A stretch of 64,000 nt of DNA from contig CAJUJK010000008.1 in NCBI GenBank assembly GCA_910586705.1, forward strand, positions 62,001 through 126,000, read 5' to 3'. The number at the start of each line of letters is the position of its first letter. Position 1 is the stretch's first letter. Position numbers and translations under genes: made by a program. The notes below the pieces were generated by a model, which saw only the letters and a list, made by a program, of their open reading frames with translations, had not been told where the DNA came from and did no database searches. This DNA is from an uncultured Lachnospiraceae bacterium. Its GTDB lineage: Bacteria > Bacillota > Clostridia > Lachnospirales > Lachnospiraceae. Shown piece after piece: positions 33,601 through 42,491 of the stretch.

Positions 33601-36600
33601 ACCAGAAAGACTGGCGAAGCGCCTGCAGGCGGGGCGGATGATACCCGTAAAACGACAGAACAGACCTACTTCCCCGGCGACGCATGTAAGTATGTGATTA
33701 CCAATATCACAGCCGATACGGAGATCACCGTGGAGGCGAAAAAGATAGAGTCGCTCCGTGTTCGGGGCGGATTCAGCGGAAATCATGTCAAAGAGGTGAA
33801 GTATGCGGTAGGAACTGTGGATGCAGGCGATGCAGATGCGTCTGCAGATCCAGAGGTAATCGGGAAACTTCCGGGCGGTCTGACATGGAAGACGGCGGAA
33901 GACAAAGATAACATTGCGATTACAAATGTGGGTGCAGACGAGAAGGTTTATCTGCTGGTATTGCCCGAGGACCACTACGTGGCGGCGGCATCACAGGAGG
34001 CAGGTGATCCCGCCGTGCCGACACCCTTAACGGGAAAGAAGTATACGGATAAGACGTCGGAAAAGGTCTATGCTTATTATGGGGACATTGCTCTCACAGG
34101 GGGAAAGACAGTAACCCTTACGACCACGCCGATGGATTATAAGGTTATCGTGGGCAGAAGCGTTTCTGAGGAGGGCGCTGTTGTTGCAGATGTATTCATG
34201 GGCGGCATGACATATAAGAAAGCAGCGGACGTTGCAGAGGGAGACGAAACAATCACGCCCGACGCGCCCGCGCCAGACGAGAATGCAGATTCGTTTGACT
34301 TTACGTTCGGAGAGACGTTGATCATGGAGTTTTCCATGAAGGAAAGCTACAAACCTGTCGTAACAAAGAAGACAGGAGATGCAGAGCAGTCCCAGACGTT
34401 GTCTGGAACAGGTGTCCCGGATGCCGGGAATATCGGCTGTAAAAAATATACGTATCGAATCAGCGGTTTCACGGGCGACACCGAAATTGCGATCATGGCT
34501 GAGCGCGCAAGCTACAGAATAAACAGCTTCGTGAAACCGAAAGTGGATTCTGGACTGTCATCGACCGACATCACGGGCGTCGTCCTTAAGAGTGGGACTT
34601 CGGCTGTTGAAAATGGGAAAGAGTTCAGCATTCCTGCGGACAGCGATCTGACCTTTACGGTGGAGGGCGTTAATGAAGGACATCGTCTGGATGTGACTTA
34701 CCGCAAAAAGGTGGAAGACAGCCCTGCGGCTTCTCGGCCTACTGATAAGGATGCAGAATTACTTCGCAAAGATACCATAAACGGAAAGGATACCTATACA
34801 TGGAGGATCGATGCGTCTGAGGTGAAGGGTATCGGCGACCTGACGATTCTTGTGGAAGTGCGCAAAAAAGACGGGAAGGCAGTTGTCAGGACAGTGAATG
34901 CCGAGGAACTGTCAAATAACCATGTAGATAAAATATCTGGTGAAAAGGACGGGAAATATACGCTGGAGATCGATTCCATTGGCGTGGAGCGGGAGGAGGA
35001 TTCGGTATTCTCCTTTAAGATCACGCCCCAGACCTACTATATGGTAGATAAAGTCACCGTGGAGGATGGCGATGGGAATGAAATCGGCGGACTGACGGTG
35101 AACGGCACGGGACAGAATGCAGTCTACTCCTTTGCGGTGAGGAGGGGCGAAAATATCATTAGTGTCAAGACGAAGAAAGATCCCGCGCAGATGTACCAGT
35201 TAAAATTGAATCTGGTGGGGGATCAGGAATCTGTTGATATCAGTCTGGAACCTGCGGGGATCGATGCAGACGAAGGCGGAATAGATCCTAAATTAGAAAC
35301 CAGAAGAAATCTGGCGACTCTGAACAGTGCGGTACTCGTGAAGATCACCCCCAGCGATAAGTATGAGCTTCTGACGGGTTCTGACGGGAAAGCGCTTGTG
35401 AGTGTGTCCGGCGCGGAAGGTGCGAAAATCACGGATGAGACGCGGTCTGATGAGGAATCCAGAACCAGAACATACCGGGTTAATCTTGTCTCGAAGAAGA
35501 TTGTCACCCTGACGGTAAAGACGAAAGCGGAGGCGTTGACGGACGATGCCACGGTTACGTTTGATCTGGATGAAGAGCGTGCGCCCCATGTGAGCGGTCT
35601 CCGGGTGGACAGTCAGGAGAACAAGAAGGGCGAGAGCATGGTCGTCAAAGGGAAGGACAGCGTCTATACGCTGAGAGAAGGCGTGGAGAAGCTCCGCTTT
35701 ACGCTGGACGCGATAGGCTCCTACAGCCCGGTGGTGACATACAACGGCTCCGAATTTGCAGCGGAAGGAAATCCGGACAGAAACGGTGACGGCACGAAGA
35801 CATGGCGGTATGCGGTCGCGGCGGCGCGGCTGGACAGAGATGCGCGGCTTGAGATCGGAGAGAAGGAAGTCAGAAAATCACTTCGTCTGCGCTATGATAA
35901 AGACGAAACAGATGTGACGGTAAAAGATGGAAATAAAGAGATAGTGGGGACTGTCTCCGGAAACGATATGTTATTCAGTGGTATCTTAGAGGGAAGCCCT
36001 TTGACCATCGAGGTCAACACGAAGCAGGGTTTTGGTATCACGGATATCACGACTAGAAAAGCGGGTGCGGACGAGGAGGAGATCGCGGAACAGGTAGAGA
36101 ATCCCGAGGCTCACAGATTTATAGTAGATCTGTCGGAAAGCACCACGGTGACGGTCGGCACAGGGGAGATCGTCTGGGGTGAGAAGCTGGAAGAGGTCGG
36201 CGGGGATGTGATCACGCCCAATGTAATCGATGAGTACGATGTGGGCTGGGATAAAAAATATGTGTTCAGCGCCACCATCGGGAAAAATACGCCGGTTGCT
36301 TTCACGAGGGCGGAGCTCTGGCAGGATCAGGAGGAGATTCCGCAGGGGGATGACGAGGATGCGCTCTGGCGCTGTACTGCCGGCGGGAAGGAAGCTGTGA
36401 CGAGACCGCAGATCAGTTTTTCCGACCAGATGGATAAGGGTAAATACAGGCTTGTGCTCTTTAGAAAAGATAAGAAGGAAGAGGTTGTGGCGGTGACCTG
36501 TCATCTGAATATCTACCGGCCCTTGCGGGACGATAAGGTGCAGATCGGAGCCGGCGGCGATATCGTGCAGGCGGCGGATACCACGGCATATTACGCTGTT

Positions 36601-39600
36601 ACCACGAACGCGGGTGCGTTGGCGGACAGCATCTTTGTGGCAGTCAAGGAGAAAGATCCGAATGCGGAGAATAAGCTGCCGAAGGACTATACATTTGATT
36701 TTGACAAGGAAAAAGAAGATAGTGTCATCACAAAACAGCCTGTCATCAAAGGCGGAAAACTGGAGGTCACGACAGGACGCGTTACGGGCGATAGCTATTG
36801 GCTGATGTTCTATACACAGAAGCCCGGTACGACGGCGGTGAATGGGAAGGTTGACGAGGAGGACAGACAGTACCTCACTAAGCAGTCGGGACTTACGTCG
36901 AAATATCTGGCGGTGAAGGTGACAGCGGGTCATCTGTTCAAAGAAAATGTGGTTCCCACAGTGAAGCTTAAATCCGCGTCTGATGTGGCTCTGACCTTTA
37001 CGGTGGGTGCTAAGAATATTAAAAAACCGAATCGTACAAAGGTATTTTATGAGGTGATCGTCAGCCCGCAGTACGAGAACCGCCATGCGGGTATCATCAA
37101 AAAAAATATTGATCCTGTCTATGTGGAGAAAAACGGAGACAGTCAGGAAGTGACGGTCAAAGTGAGCGAACTGGAGCAGGGAAGTGGCGCTGACTGTAAG
37201 TTTGACGTCAGGGTAAGGCTTGTACACGCTAATCTGACCGAAGATGATGCGATCGAAGGAAATCTTGAGACGATCGGAAATAATGCGGGTCTGATCAAGG
37301 AGGAAAAGGTGCTCGCGGCGGGCACGGCGTTTTCCAAGGTCGGTTTTGCGGCGACCAGAAAGCCCGCTTACGAGACGAAACTGACGCTGAAAGCAGTCAA
37401 ATCCACGATCTACACAAACGAGACGGCGGTTGTGGCGGAGCCGAAATTCGGCAAGGAGACTTCGTGGAATGAACTTGAAAAAGGTACGCAGAAAGATATC
37501 ACGCCAGGGTTGAAAGACGCACAGAAACTGAAGGTTTCACTGGAAGGCAATCAGATCGTTGCAACGGCGGATGAGGGCGTGGCATTAGGGAAACACACGA
37601 TTGAAGTCTATGCGGTGACGGGACATGAGGATATGTACGCCGCGAGAGGCGAGGTCACGATCACAGTGGCGCGCGGTATCGAAGATATCACGGTCAACCT
37701 TTCCACTGACCGGATCTGCAAGACGCCAAAGAAAGCGGCTACAGTAAAAGCTGTCGCGTCTTACAATCAGGCGCTGCAGGCTGCGAATGCGGATACGCCT
37801 GCACCGAAGACGCCGAAGGTGAAATGGTTTGTCGTAGGCGCGAACACGGATGAGAAAGACATCACGGAAGATGTGATGCGTGCGCTGCGCGGTCTGGCGA
37901 AGGAAAAGAGCTTTAAAAACGGCATGATTGTTCTGGACGGAAACCGTGTGGCGGAGCAGCCGGACAGTCTGATTAAGATCAGCCAGAGCGGCGGTGTGAC
38001 GGTAGATAAGAACTGCGGGACAGGTGTGAACTTCAAGGCGCTCGCACTGGCGAATGACTATGAAGACAGTGTGCGTTTTGGTCTCAGCAAAGAGATCAAA
38101 GTCACGGATCAGCCGGTTGTTCTCGACGAAGTGCGGATTATGAAGAAAGAACCCAAGGCTGCCAGATACAGCGAGGTCAGGGGTGATAAGACGGGTGCCG
38201 TCAAGGCTGGCGATTTAAATGGTACGTATCTGATGGGATTCCTTTCGGGTATGAAGGAACAGGATAGTTATGCGGAGGAAGAGATCGGACAATATCGTGT
38301 AAACCAGCAGCTTACCTACTACTCCAACAACACCAGAGCTGTCAGGGTAAATACCTATACCGGAGAGATCACGGTGATCAGTCCGGCGAAGAATGTGAAG
38401 CTCTACGCGCGGACGGGAGACGGTAGCAACGGTGGAAAGAACACCGAGAAGAGCGTTATCGTCACGGTCTGCTACGACGAGACGGGAGAGCTGAGTCTGG
38501 ATATCGAAAAACAGGTGAGAAACGGAGAGAAAAAGATCATGTGGAGCGCGGAGGAGAGCAATTCCGCCGGCCCCGCTTACAGTACGGTCATTCCCTTCAA
38601 GGATTCCACCGGGGCAGTCTTTAAACTGAACGTAAAGCATAAGGATGCTGAAAAAGATTGGAGTGAGATACCGGCATATACGAATTACAGTTTGTCCGTG
38701 AGCGGCGGCAGGCTGATTGAGTGGAATAAGAAGACGGGGGAAGCTTTTGTTCTGGTGAATACGAGACAGGCGGTGGTGAAGCTCACAAATAATGAGACAA
38801 AGCCGAAGGTTACGAAAAAGTTCCTGTTTACCAACGAGGCGTTGGAGGCGGTCAAGAACGTGAAGGCGCCGAAGGTTTCCTACACCTATGCGAACAAGAA
38901 CGTGATCGGCGCGGAGAACGGCATCCGCAAAGTGGGTATCGCCCTTAAGGACAACGGTAAAAATTACCCGCTGAATCTCTACACGGGCAGGACTGTGGCG
39001 GAGGGCGAGGAGCTTTACGCGAAGATTGAGCTTGACCGTGCAGGTCAGAACAACGCAAACAAAATGTCCCTTGATCAGTTTGCCGAAAGCCTGCGGAACC
39101 TGCAGCAACGCGGGCTGGAGCCACTGACACACACAAACTCCAGTCTGGAGCTTGATTTTGATGGCAGACAATTGAAGGCAGGGAACTACAAGCTGAAGAT
39201 CACGGTCGGGACGGTGGATGAGGACCGTGTGTTTATGCCAAAGGCGGCGCCGGCAGTCGTCACGATCAAGGTGAAAAAGGAGCCGAAGCTTTCCTTTAAG
39301 CCCACAACGACTTACAAGTTTTCTGCGCTGGACTGCACGGAAGTAGCGCTGACGGGCAAAAAGGCGAGCAAGGAGATGACTGTTGACTTTACCGGGCTAA
39401 AAAATGCCGCGAAGAAGAGCAGTATGGGGCAGATGAATGCCTTTATGACATATTTTGAGTTGGAGGGTGATAAGCTTAAGCTGACTGACGCGTGCTTTAA
39501 GGAGACCGCAGGCGGCGAGTGGATCACAGACATTCCAGAGGATGATCTGGTTGGTTACGTGGAGTATGAGGGGCATTATCCGAACACGCCGAAGAACAGC

Positions 39601-42222
39601 CGGTTAAAGGGCGCAGCAAAGATCACTGTCAAGCTTGTGGATGGAAAGACCGCGTCCTATACCGCGAAATCTACCAAGGCAGATACCCGAGCATACAGTG
39701 TGGCGGACGTGACTGTGCTGCGGGGTAAACAGGAGGTCGCTGTCAGCTATGCGGCTGTGGAGGACGCTGATGTCGGGAACTGGCTGGTTGTAGGAAGAGA
39801 GAGTGATCAGAGTGACTGGGAAGAGACGACTTTGATCGGCGGCTCTGCGAATTTTGTGATCCAGAACCAGCAGAAGATTGCGGATGAAAAGATAAAAACG
39901 GCTAAAGTGACGTTGCGCGTCATTCCGGGTGGCAGCCATTACGCAAAGCAGGCGGAGCAGACAGAGAGCGAAAAGAGAACCGCGTTTGTGAAGAAATACG
40001 GTATTCAGGTCAAGGTTTCCGTGCCACTGTCCGATTTTAACACGACTGCGGGCAGGATAGCGTTTGATAAAAAGTACAAGAGCCTGAATTATCAGAAACA
40101 GGGCTTCTATGATGCCAAAGAAGGCGTCTATTATGTGGAGGTTCCTTACAAAGGCATCTATGCAGGGACTGCGGATCAGGTAAAGATTGTAAAAGTGGAT
40201 GACAGCGGTCAGTTCTATAAGAATGGCATTGCGGTGGAAAATGTCCGACTGGGCAGCAACCATGGTTATCTGAGGATCTCTGTCAGCAAGGATGCACTTG
40301 TGAAAGAACCCGGTCCGAAGGATAAGAAGTGGTATTACACCCTGCAGGGAAAGGCACCCAGACAGTGGAAGAAGCCGACGACTTTCCCGGTGAAGATCGC
40401 CGTGACTTATCTGGGAAGCGGGAAGGATGAGTTTTCCTTTAACATGACTATGCCGACGTATCCGTACTATGTGACGCAGGAGTCAGCGGAAGATGGCGAC
40501 GCTTACACAGATTTTGAGCAGGTGATGGCATATGTGTGTGAGAACGCGGACGCATTCGGCGCTGCGGCAGCAAGACTTGTGGAAATACGTGATTACCCGG
40601 ATATCTGCAATGTCGATACGGATGATCTGCGTGAAGAGATCGAACAGGCGGTGAAAGACAGGTTTACGCATGTGCTTAGATACGGCGGTTACAGTGATGC
40701 CTATGGAGACGTGTCAGGTATAAACTACGACTGTGGCATAGACTTTGATGCAATGAAGATGGAAGTGGGAGACGGTGAGGACTACAAGGCGCCGACGGAA
40801 ACCGCATCGGGCGGCGTCAATCTTGAAGTGACGTTTACAAACGGGCGGGAGGATGCGTACAGCAGGAGAAAGAGAGTAAATTTCAATGTCAGACTCAGAC
40901 CGCTCACAGATGTGGATGTAACCGACGTTGCCGGACACGTGGAGAATTTCTTAAATAATTACAATACAGACAAAAAAGTCTGGGATGTGAACAAAAAAGA
41001 GGTGAGAAACAGCTTATATGCTTACTTGGGAGAGCAGGGGCTGGACGAGGCGTACATCAGCAATTACCGTTTCAGAATTACGGTCGGTCAGTTGGAGAAC
41101 GAGGAAACAAAGGCTCCTGTCGCGGTCATCATTGAGAATGTGACCGCGGCGGAAGAAGGGAAACAGACGAAAGAGATCGTGGAGAAGTTTGTTCCTGTCG
41201 GCGAAAAGCCGGCTCCGCAGGATGCGGTGCAAGCCGTCAAAGAGGCGCTGGGAATAGAACCGTCTGATCCTGCAAAGATTGGGACGCTTGCCGCGTCGAA
41301 CACCCAGAGGGGTGTGGAAAAGGCAGTCCTCGCGGCGGCAAGAGGAGCGATTGACCTGCGACTTTACGAGATAGCTTTTGTCGGGGACGTAGAATTTACG
41401 CCTGTAAGCAAAAAGGATAATGATCTGACAGCGGGAAGCCTTTCCTTTACGCTGAAGCTGACGAAGAAAGGTGGAGAGGAGCTATCGGAAGAGGAAGATC
41501 CTTACAGAGGAAAAATCAGCCTTAATAATCAAGAAATTGCGCCTCCCTCGAAACTGCTGGAGCTGACAGAGGCAGAGACTGCGGTTGAAAAATGGATTAT
41601 TAAAAATACGCTGACGGCGGAGGAAGACGCCCAGAAGAGCAAAAAGGTGTTAAAAGGAAACACGAGTGCAGAGAGGATCCTTACATCCATCCGCACGGAT
41701 ACTGTTCCGGAAGGCAGCGGCGTGCTGGTTGCATTTAATACGAAACGAAATGCCGCGGGCAGTTTGATTTCCGACATCAGAATAAAGAATGCAACAGTGA
41801 ACGCGGAGGGCTCCGTCAGAGGTGTATTGAAGCTGACAAAGGATGAGGATGGAGAGGAGAAAACAGCGCTTGTGGAGATCGATGTCGTGATTCCGATGCT
41901 CTCACAAAATGCGGAAGAAGCGTGCAGCGTCATAAAGGACGCACTTGAGAGGCAGGGTGCAGTCAAGATTCCCGCAGGTACACAGGACGGGGATCAGACG
42001 GTAACAGAGATGATCCTTAATAAAGCGGAAACTGCGAAGGGGTTGAAAGAGAATACCTTCAGCATCGAAGTTTCGGACAATGGAGAACTCACCATCACGC
42101 CCGCCACAGAAGCGGAAGAAGGAACGGCGGAAATCACGCTGCATGTCTGGAAGACGCAGAGCGGTTACGCAAGCGGAGCGGATTTGACAATTAGAATCAC
42201 AATTCCTGCGTCTGCAACCTGA
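30652..42222 (+). CDS. giant (3856-aa) secreted repeat protein
   Basis: A very large exported protein of unknown ligand. ATG 30652 gives the signal peptide MKTVYGKFKRMLSVLLATAL ending near VFAAES and aligns with that of the 1350-aa protein (shared TC.PQTG). In-frame alternatives are TTG 30592 and ATG 30625/30628; none has an ideal ribosome binding site. Residues about 37-155 are extremely acidic (Glu/Asp/Pro) and include Gly113-115 encoded by a G9 run. About 160-1300 hold many divergent beta repeats with patterns such as VKxVKYAT...W and YLLVxPExGY, resembling InlB-like repeats. About 1300-3280 hold further Ig-like beta domains (for example KSTIYTNETAVVAEPKFGKE). About 3287-3856 are five tandem 103-134-residue units. 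There is no sorting tail, SLH, LysM or membrane anchor. It is flanked by its own promoter and terminator and sits between tepA and ftsK. Confidence 0.9.
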   Translation: MKTVYGKFKRMLSVLLATALVLTCVPQTGMQVFAAESDAEAVVSEDGQMTEEEAPAEEQEKQKESEEQEITEENEESEEEVTEEDEELKEETPSEEKAPEKEQDSETPENSEGGGTTDDPVEEEIEEEINAAADGADEGTETNPEEPDTPPAEDQTTKYTLTVNTGENADQIEKIMYAYGDSVPADTGFVEWAGSPAEIPENKTVYLKVTSKEGFDVKIKQQYQGGDETVAGDYLEKYDCYQFFMSKDLTLTVSAETAKKQVRIQKNSTDGFESVYYSIDNKKEGTEDYETGKQQAFSGTSVSIEISSDQQLTLSVKTKGVNRYRVYVCCEDNQNTTYVPSEDGNEEIYHIEGKSLRKNDTVNISAIKLYWLTVEADTNSIKEKIESIWSVPLEAADGDTALDEVSDDAFSEEWDVGTNGGITAQTCYVEQGEKTGAVFFKAKPKDDYEIKVTPETKHITSIVKDGAFYYKIVMPEPESDETYTISAVPKPQCSLTIPDFSGIKGIESVKYATELKEDPAGSGTSVPDWKEYTASTYPFVKRGEKIYLQVNVADGYDAAETKIYTTYGTLAEDKEPVTAEADGSYVLTMKDGLSLRIVTQLKSNTITVTKDADVKNVYYTIDNDARKTLGATEEIKATRENMVTLEFAMEDGFGVAVTKTSDGGSAEPLETTYDTYSGNYECELKDITADVAVNVTSVSLATIHMPETFTGTGVKKVQYATQETGDSSALTWYNAVAGETIRVPASGMNVYLLVTPETGRKCIVSYGATWDADEASQTDVPTAPGKNYYDLTSILSSAPIWLFMKQDSSTATHTLTIKRGGTLAAIRDIAYTMNADDKNSWVSVGSAKEIPRLAKDSVVYVRTSVKPGYTCSVTKDAGVTPETPDANGVYSITMDADVAITVKAEAAAQTVKYMENLNGADKGAVFLSDSKFTREGADGQPENLKDYAGADGIVTPADPAKPITCEDTLTLSFTPKEGYKVTVTRKTGEAPAGGADDTRKTTEQTYFPGDACKYVITNITADTEITVEAKKIESLRVRGGFSGNHVKEVKYAVGTVDAGDADASADPEVIGKLPGGLTWKTAEDKDNIAITNVGADEKVYLLVLPEDHYVAAASQEAGDPAVPTPLTGKKYTDKTSEKVYAYYGDIALTGGKTVTLTTTPMDYKVIVGRSVSEEGAVVADVFMGGMTYKKAADVAEGDETITPDAPAPDENADSFDFTFGETLIMEFSMKESYKPVVTKKTGDAEQSQTLSGTGVPDAGNIGCKKYTYRISGFTGDTEIAIMAERASYRINSFVKPKVDSGLSSTDITGVVLKSGTSAVENGKEFSIPADSDLTFTVEGVNEGHRLDVTYRKKVEDSPAASRPTDKDAELLRKDTINGKDTYTWRIDASEVKGIGDLTILVEVRKKDGKAVVRTVNAEELSNNHVDKISGEKDGKYTLEIDSIGVEREEDSVFSFKITPQTYYMVDKVTVEDGDGNEIGGLTVNGTGQNAVYSFAVRRGENIISVKTKKDPAQMYQLKLNLVGDQESVDISLEPAGIDADEGGIDPKLETRRNLATLNSAVLVKITPSDKYELLTGSDGKALVSVSGAEGAKITDETRSDEESRTRTYRVNLVSKKIVTLTVKTKAEALTDDATVTFDLDEERAPHVSGLRVDSQENKKGESMVVKGKDSVYTLREGVEKLRFTLDAIGSYSPVVTYNGSEFAAEGNPDRNGDGTKTWRYAVAAARLDRDARLEIGEKEVRKSLRLRYDKDETDVTVKDGNKEIVGTVSGNDMLFSGILEGSPLTIEVNTKQGFGITDITTRKAGADEEEIAEQVENPEAHRFIVDLSESTTVTVGTGEIVWGEKLEEVGGDVITPNVIDEYDVGWDKKYVFSATIGKNTPVAFTRAELWQDQEEIPQGDDEDALWRCTAGGKEAVTRPQISFSDQMDKGKYRLVLFRKDKKEEVVAVTCHLNIYRPLRDDKVQIGAGGDIVQAADTTAYYAVTTNAGALADSIFVAVKEKDPNAENKLPKDYTFDFDKEKEDSVITKQPVIKGGKLEVTTGRVTGDSYWLMFYTQKPGTTAVNGKVDEEDRQYLTKQSGLTSKYLAVKVTAGHLFKENVVPTVKLKSASDVALTFTVGAKNIKKPNRTKVFYEVIVSPQYENRHAGIIKKNIDPVYVEKNGDSQEVTVKVSELEQGSGADCKFDVRVRLVHANLTEDDAIEGNLETIGNNAGLIKEEKVLAAGTAFSKVGFAATRKPAYETKLTLKAVKSTIYTNETAVVAEPKFGKETSWNELEKGTQKDITPGLKDAQKLKVSLEGNQIVATADEGVALGKHTIEVYAVTGHEDMYAARGEVTITVARGIEDITVNLSTDRICKTPKKAATVKAVASYNQALQAANADTPAPKTPKVKWFVVGANTDEKDITEDVMRALRGLAKEKSFKNGMIVLDGNRVAEQPDSLIKISQSGGVTVDKNCGTGVNFKALALANDYEDSVRFGLSKEIKVTDQPVVLDEVRIMKKEPKAARYSEVRGDKTGAVKAGDLNGTYLMGFLSGMKEQDSYAEEEIGQYRVNQQLTYYSNNTRAVRVNTYTGEITVISPAKNVKLYARTGDGSNGGKNTEKSVIVTVCYDETGELSLDIEKQVRNGEKKIMWSAEESNSAGPAYSTVIPFKDSTGAVFKLNVKHKDAEKDWSEIPAYTNYSLSVSGGRLIEWNKKTGEAFVLVNTRQAVVKLTNNETKPKVTKKFLFTNEALEAVKNVKAPKVSYTYANKNVIGAENGIRKVGIALKDNGKNYPLNLYTGRTVAEGEELYAKIELDRAGQNNANKMSLDQFAESLRNLQQRGLEPLTHTNSSLELDFDGRQLKAGNYKLKITVGTVDEDRVFMPKAAPAVVTIKVKKEPKLSFKPTTTYKFSALDCTEVALTGKKASKEMTVDFTGLKNAAKKSSMGQMNAFMTYFELEGDKLKLTDACFKETAGGEWITDIPEDDLVGYVEYEGHYPNTPKNSRLKGAAKITVKLVDGKTASYTAKSTKADTRAYSVADVTVLRGKQEVAVSYAAVEDADVGNWLVVGRESDQSDWEETTLIGGSANFVIQNQQKIADEKIKTAKVTLRVIPGGSHYAKQAEQTESEKRTAFVKKYGIQVKVSVPLSDFNTTAGRIAFDKKYKSLNYQKQGFYDAKEGVYYVEVPYKGIYAGTADQVKIVKVDDSGQFYKNGIAVENVRLGSNHGYLRISVSKDALVKEPGPKDKKWYYTLQGKAPRQWKKPTTFPVKIAVTYLGSGKDEFSFNMTMPTYPYYVTQESAEDGDAYTDFEQVMAYVCENADAFGAAAARLVEIRDYPDICNVDTDDLREEIEQAVKDRFTHVLRYGGYSDAYGDVSGINYDCGIDFDAMKMEVGDGEDYKAPTETASGGVNLEVTFTNGREDAYSRRKRVNFNVRLRPLTDVDVTDVAGHVENFLNNYNTDKKVWDVNKKEVRNSLYAYLGEQGLDEAYISNYRFRITVGQLENEETKAPVAVIIENVTAAEEGKQTKEIVEKFVPVGEKPAPQDAVQAVKEALGIEPSDPAKIGTLAASNTQRGVEKAVLAAARGAIDLRLYEIAFVGDVEFTPVSKKDNDLTAGSLSFTLKLTKKGGEELSEEEDPYRGKISLNNQEIAPPSKLLELTEAETAVEKWIIKNTLTAEEDAQKSKKVLKGNTSAERILTSIRTDTVPEGSGVLVAFNTKRNAAGSLISDIRIKNATVNAEGSVRGVLKLTKDEDGEEKTALVEIDVVIPMLSQNAEEACSVIKDALERQGAVKIPAGTQDGDQTVTEMILNKAETAKGLKENTFSIEVSDNGELTITPATEAEEGTAEITLHVWKTQSGYASGADLTIRITIPASAT
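30987..30995 (+). repeat. poly-G (G9) run inside the giant gene
   Basis: Nine consecutive G residues encode Gly113-Gly115 (SEGGGTT) in the acidic N-terminal linker. A change of one base would shift the frame and abolish about 97 percent of the protein, the arrangement seen at phase-variable surface genes. It is the longest G or C run I found in the window. Confidence 0.9.
40510..42219 (+). repeat. five tandem C-terminal protein repeats of the giant gene
   Basis: Units at 40510-40911, 40912-41220, 41221-41562, 41563-41898 and 41899-42219 encode 134, 103, 114, 112 and 107 residues. Each begins with an Ala/Glu/Val amphipathic helix (for example AVQAVKEALGI, AETAVEKWIIK, AEEACSVIKDALER), then a helix-turn segment, then beta strands of the type GSLSFTLKLTKKGG. 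Protein similarity is low but the order of elements repeats. I cannot assign a family name. Confidence 0.55.
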
Positions 42223-42291
42223 AAAGGTATCAGGCAGTAGCGGGCTGACTCAAAACGTCAGAAAACAGACAGCATAGGGTAAAGAGGAAAG

Positions 42292-42334
42292 ACCGTAAGG
42301 CAGGGGCAGTATTGCTTCCGCCTTACGGTTTTTT
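42292..42334 (+). terminator. intrinsic terminator of the giant gene
   Basis: A perfect 10-bp stem, ACCGTAAGGC (42292-42301) with GCCTTACGGT (42320-42329), is followed by five further T residues. Confidence 0.9.
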
Positions 42335-42385
42335 GGCGGAGAGCTCCATGATATGGTAGAAAAGAAAAGTGCGGATACAAAATAA
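42332..42385 (+). pseudogene. remnant of a tepA 3' end
   Basis: Read in the frame starting at 42332, this gives FGGELHDMVEKKSADTK and a TAA stop. The intact tepA ends AIGKLHDMIK. The 14 bases AGCTCCATGATATG are identical at 30477-30490 and 42342-42355 and lie in the same codon frame, and the neighbouring codons are conservative (Ile/Val, Lys/Glu). There is no start codon or upstream tepA body here, so it is a left-over gene end on the far side of the giant gene. Confidence 0.6.
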
Positions 42386-42388
42386 GGG

Positions 42389-42417
42389 ATGACAAGCCAA
42401 AATGAAAATGCTATACT
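42389..42417 (+). promoter_or_regulatory. candidate ftsK promoter
   Basis: ATGACA (42389-42394) and TATACT (42412-42417) are 17 bp apart, about 75 bp before the ftsK start and just after the tepA remnant. Confidence 0.45.
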
Positions 42418-42491
42418 AATATAGGATTTTTAGGTAACTGTTTAGAAATTGCCGGATAGTTATATATTTTGGATACATGTGGGAGGCAGTC

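Noticed and set aside
35986..37227. Long open frame (413 codons) on the minus strand inside the giant gene
   Set aside because: It lies fully antisense to a continuous coding frame with signal peptide and repeats; its translation has no family features and no ribosome binding site. Similar antisense frames at 3576-4520, 8950-9900, 17636-18844 and 26970-28034 were dropped for the same reason.
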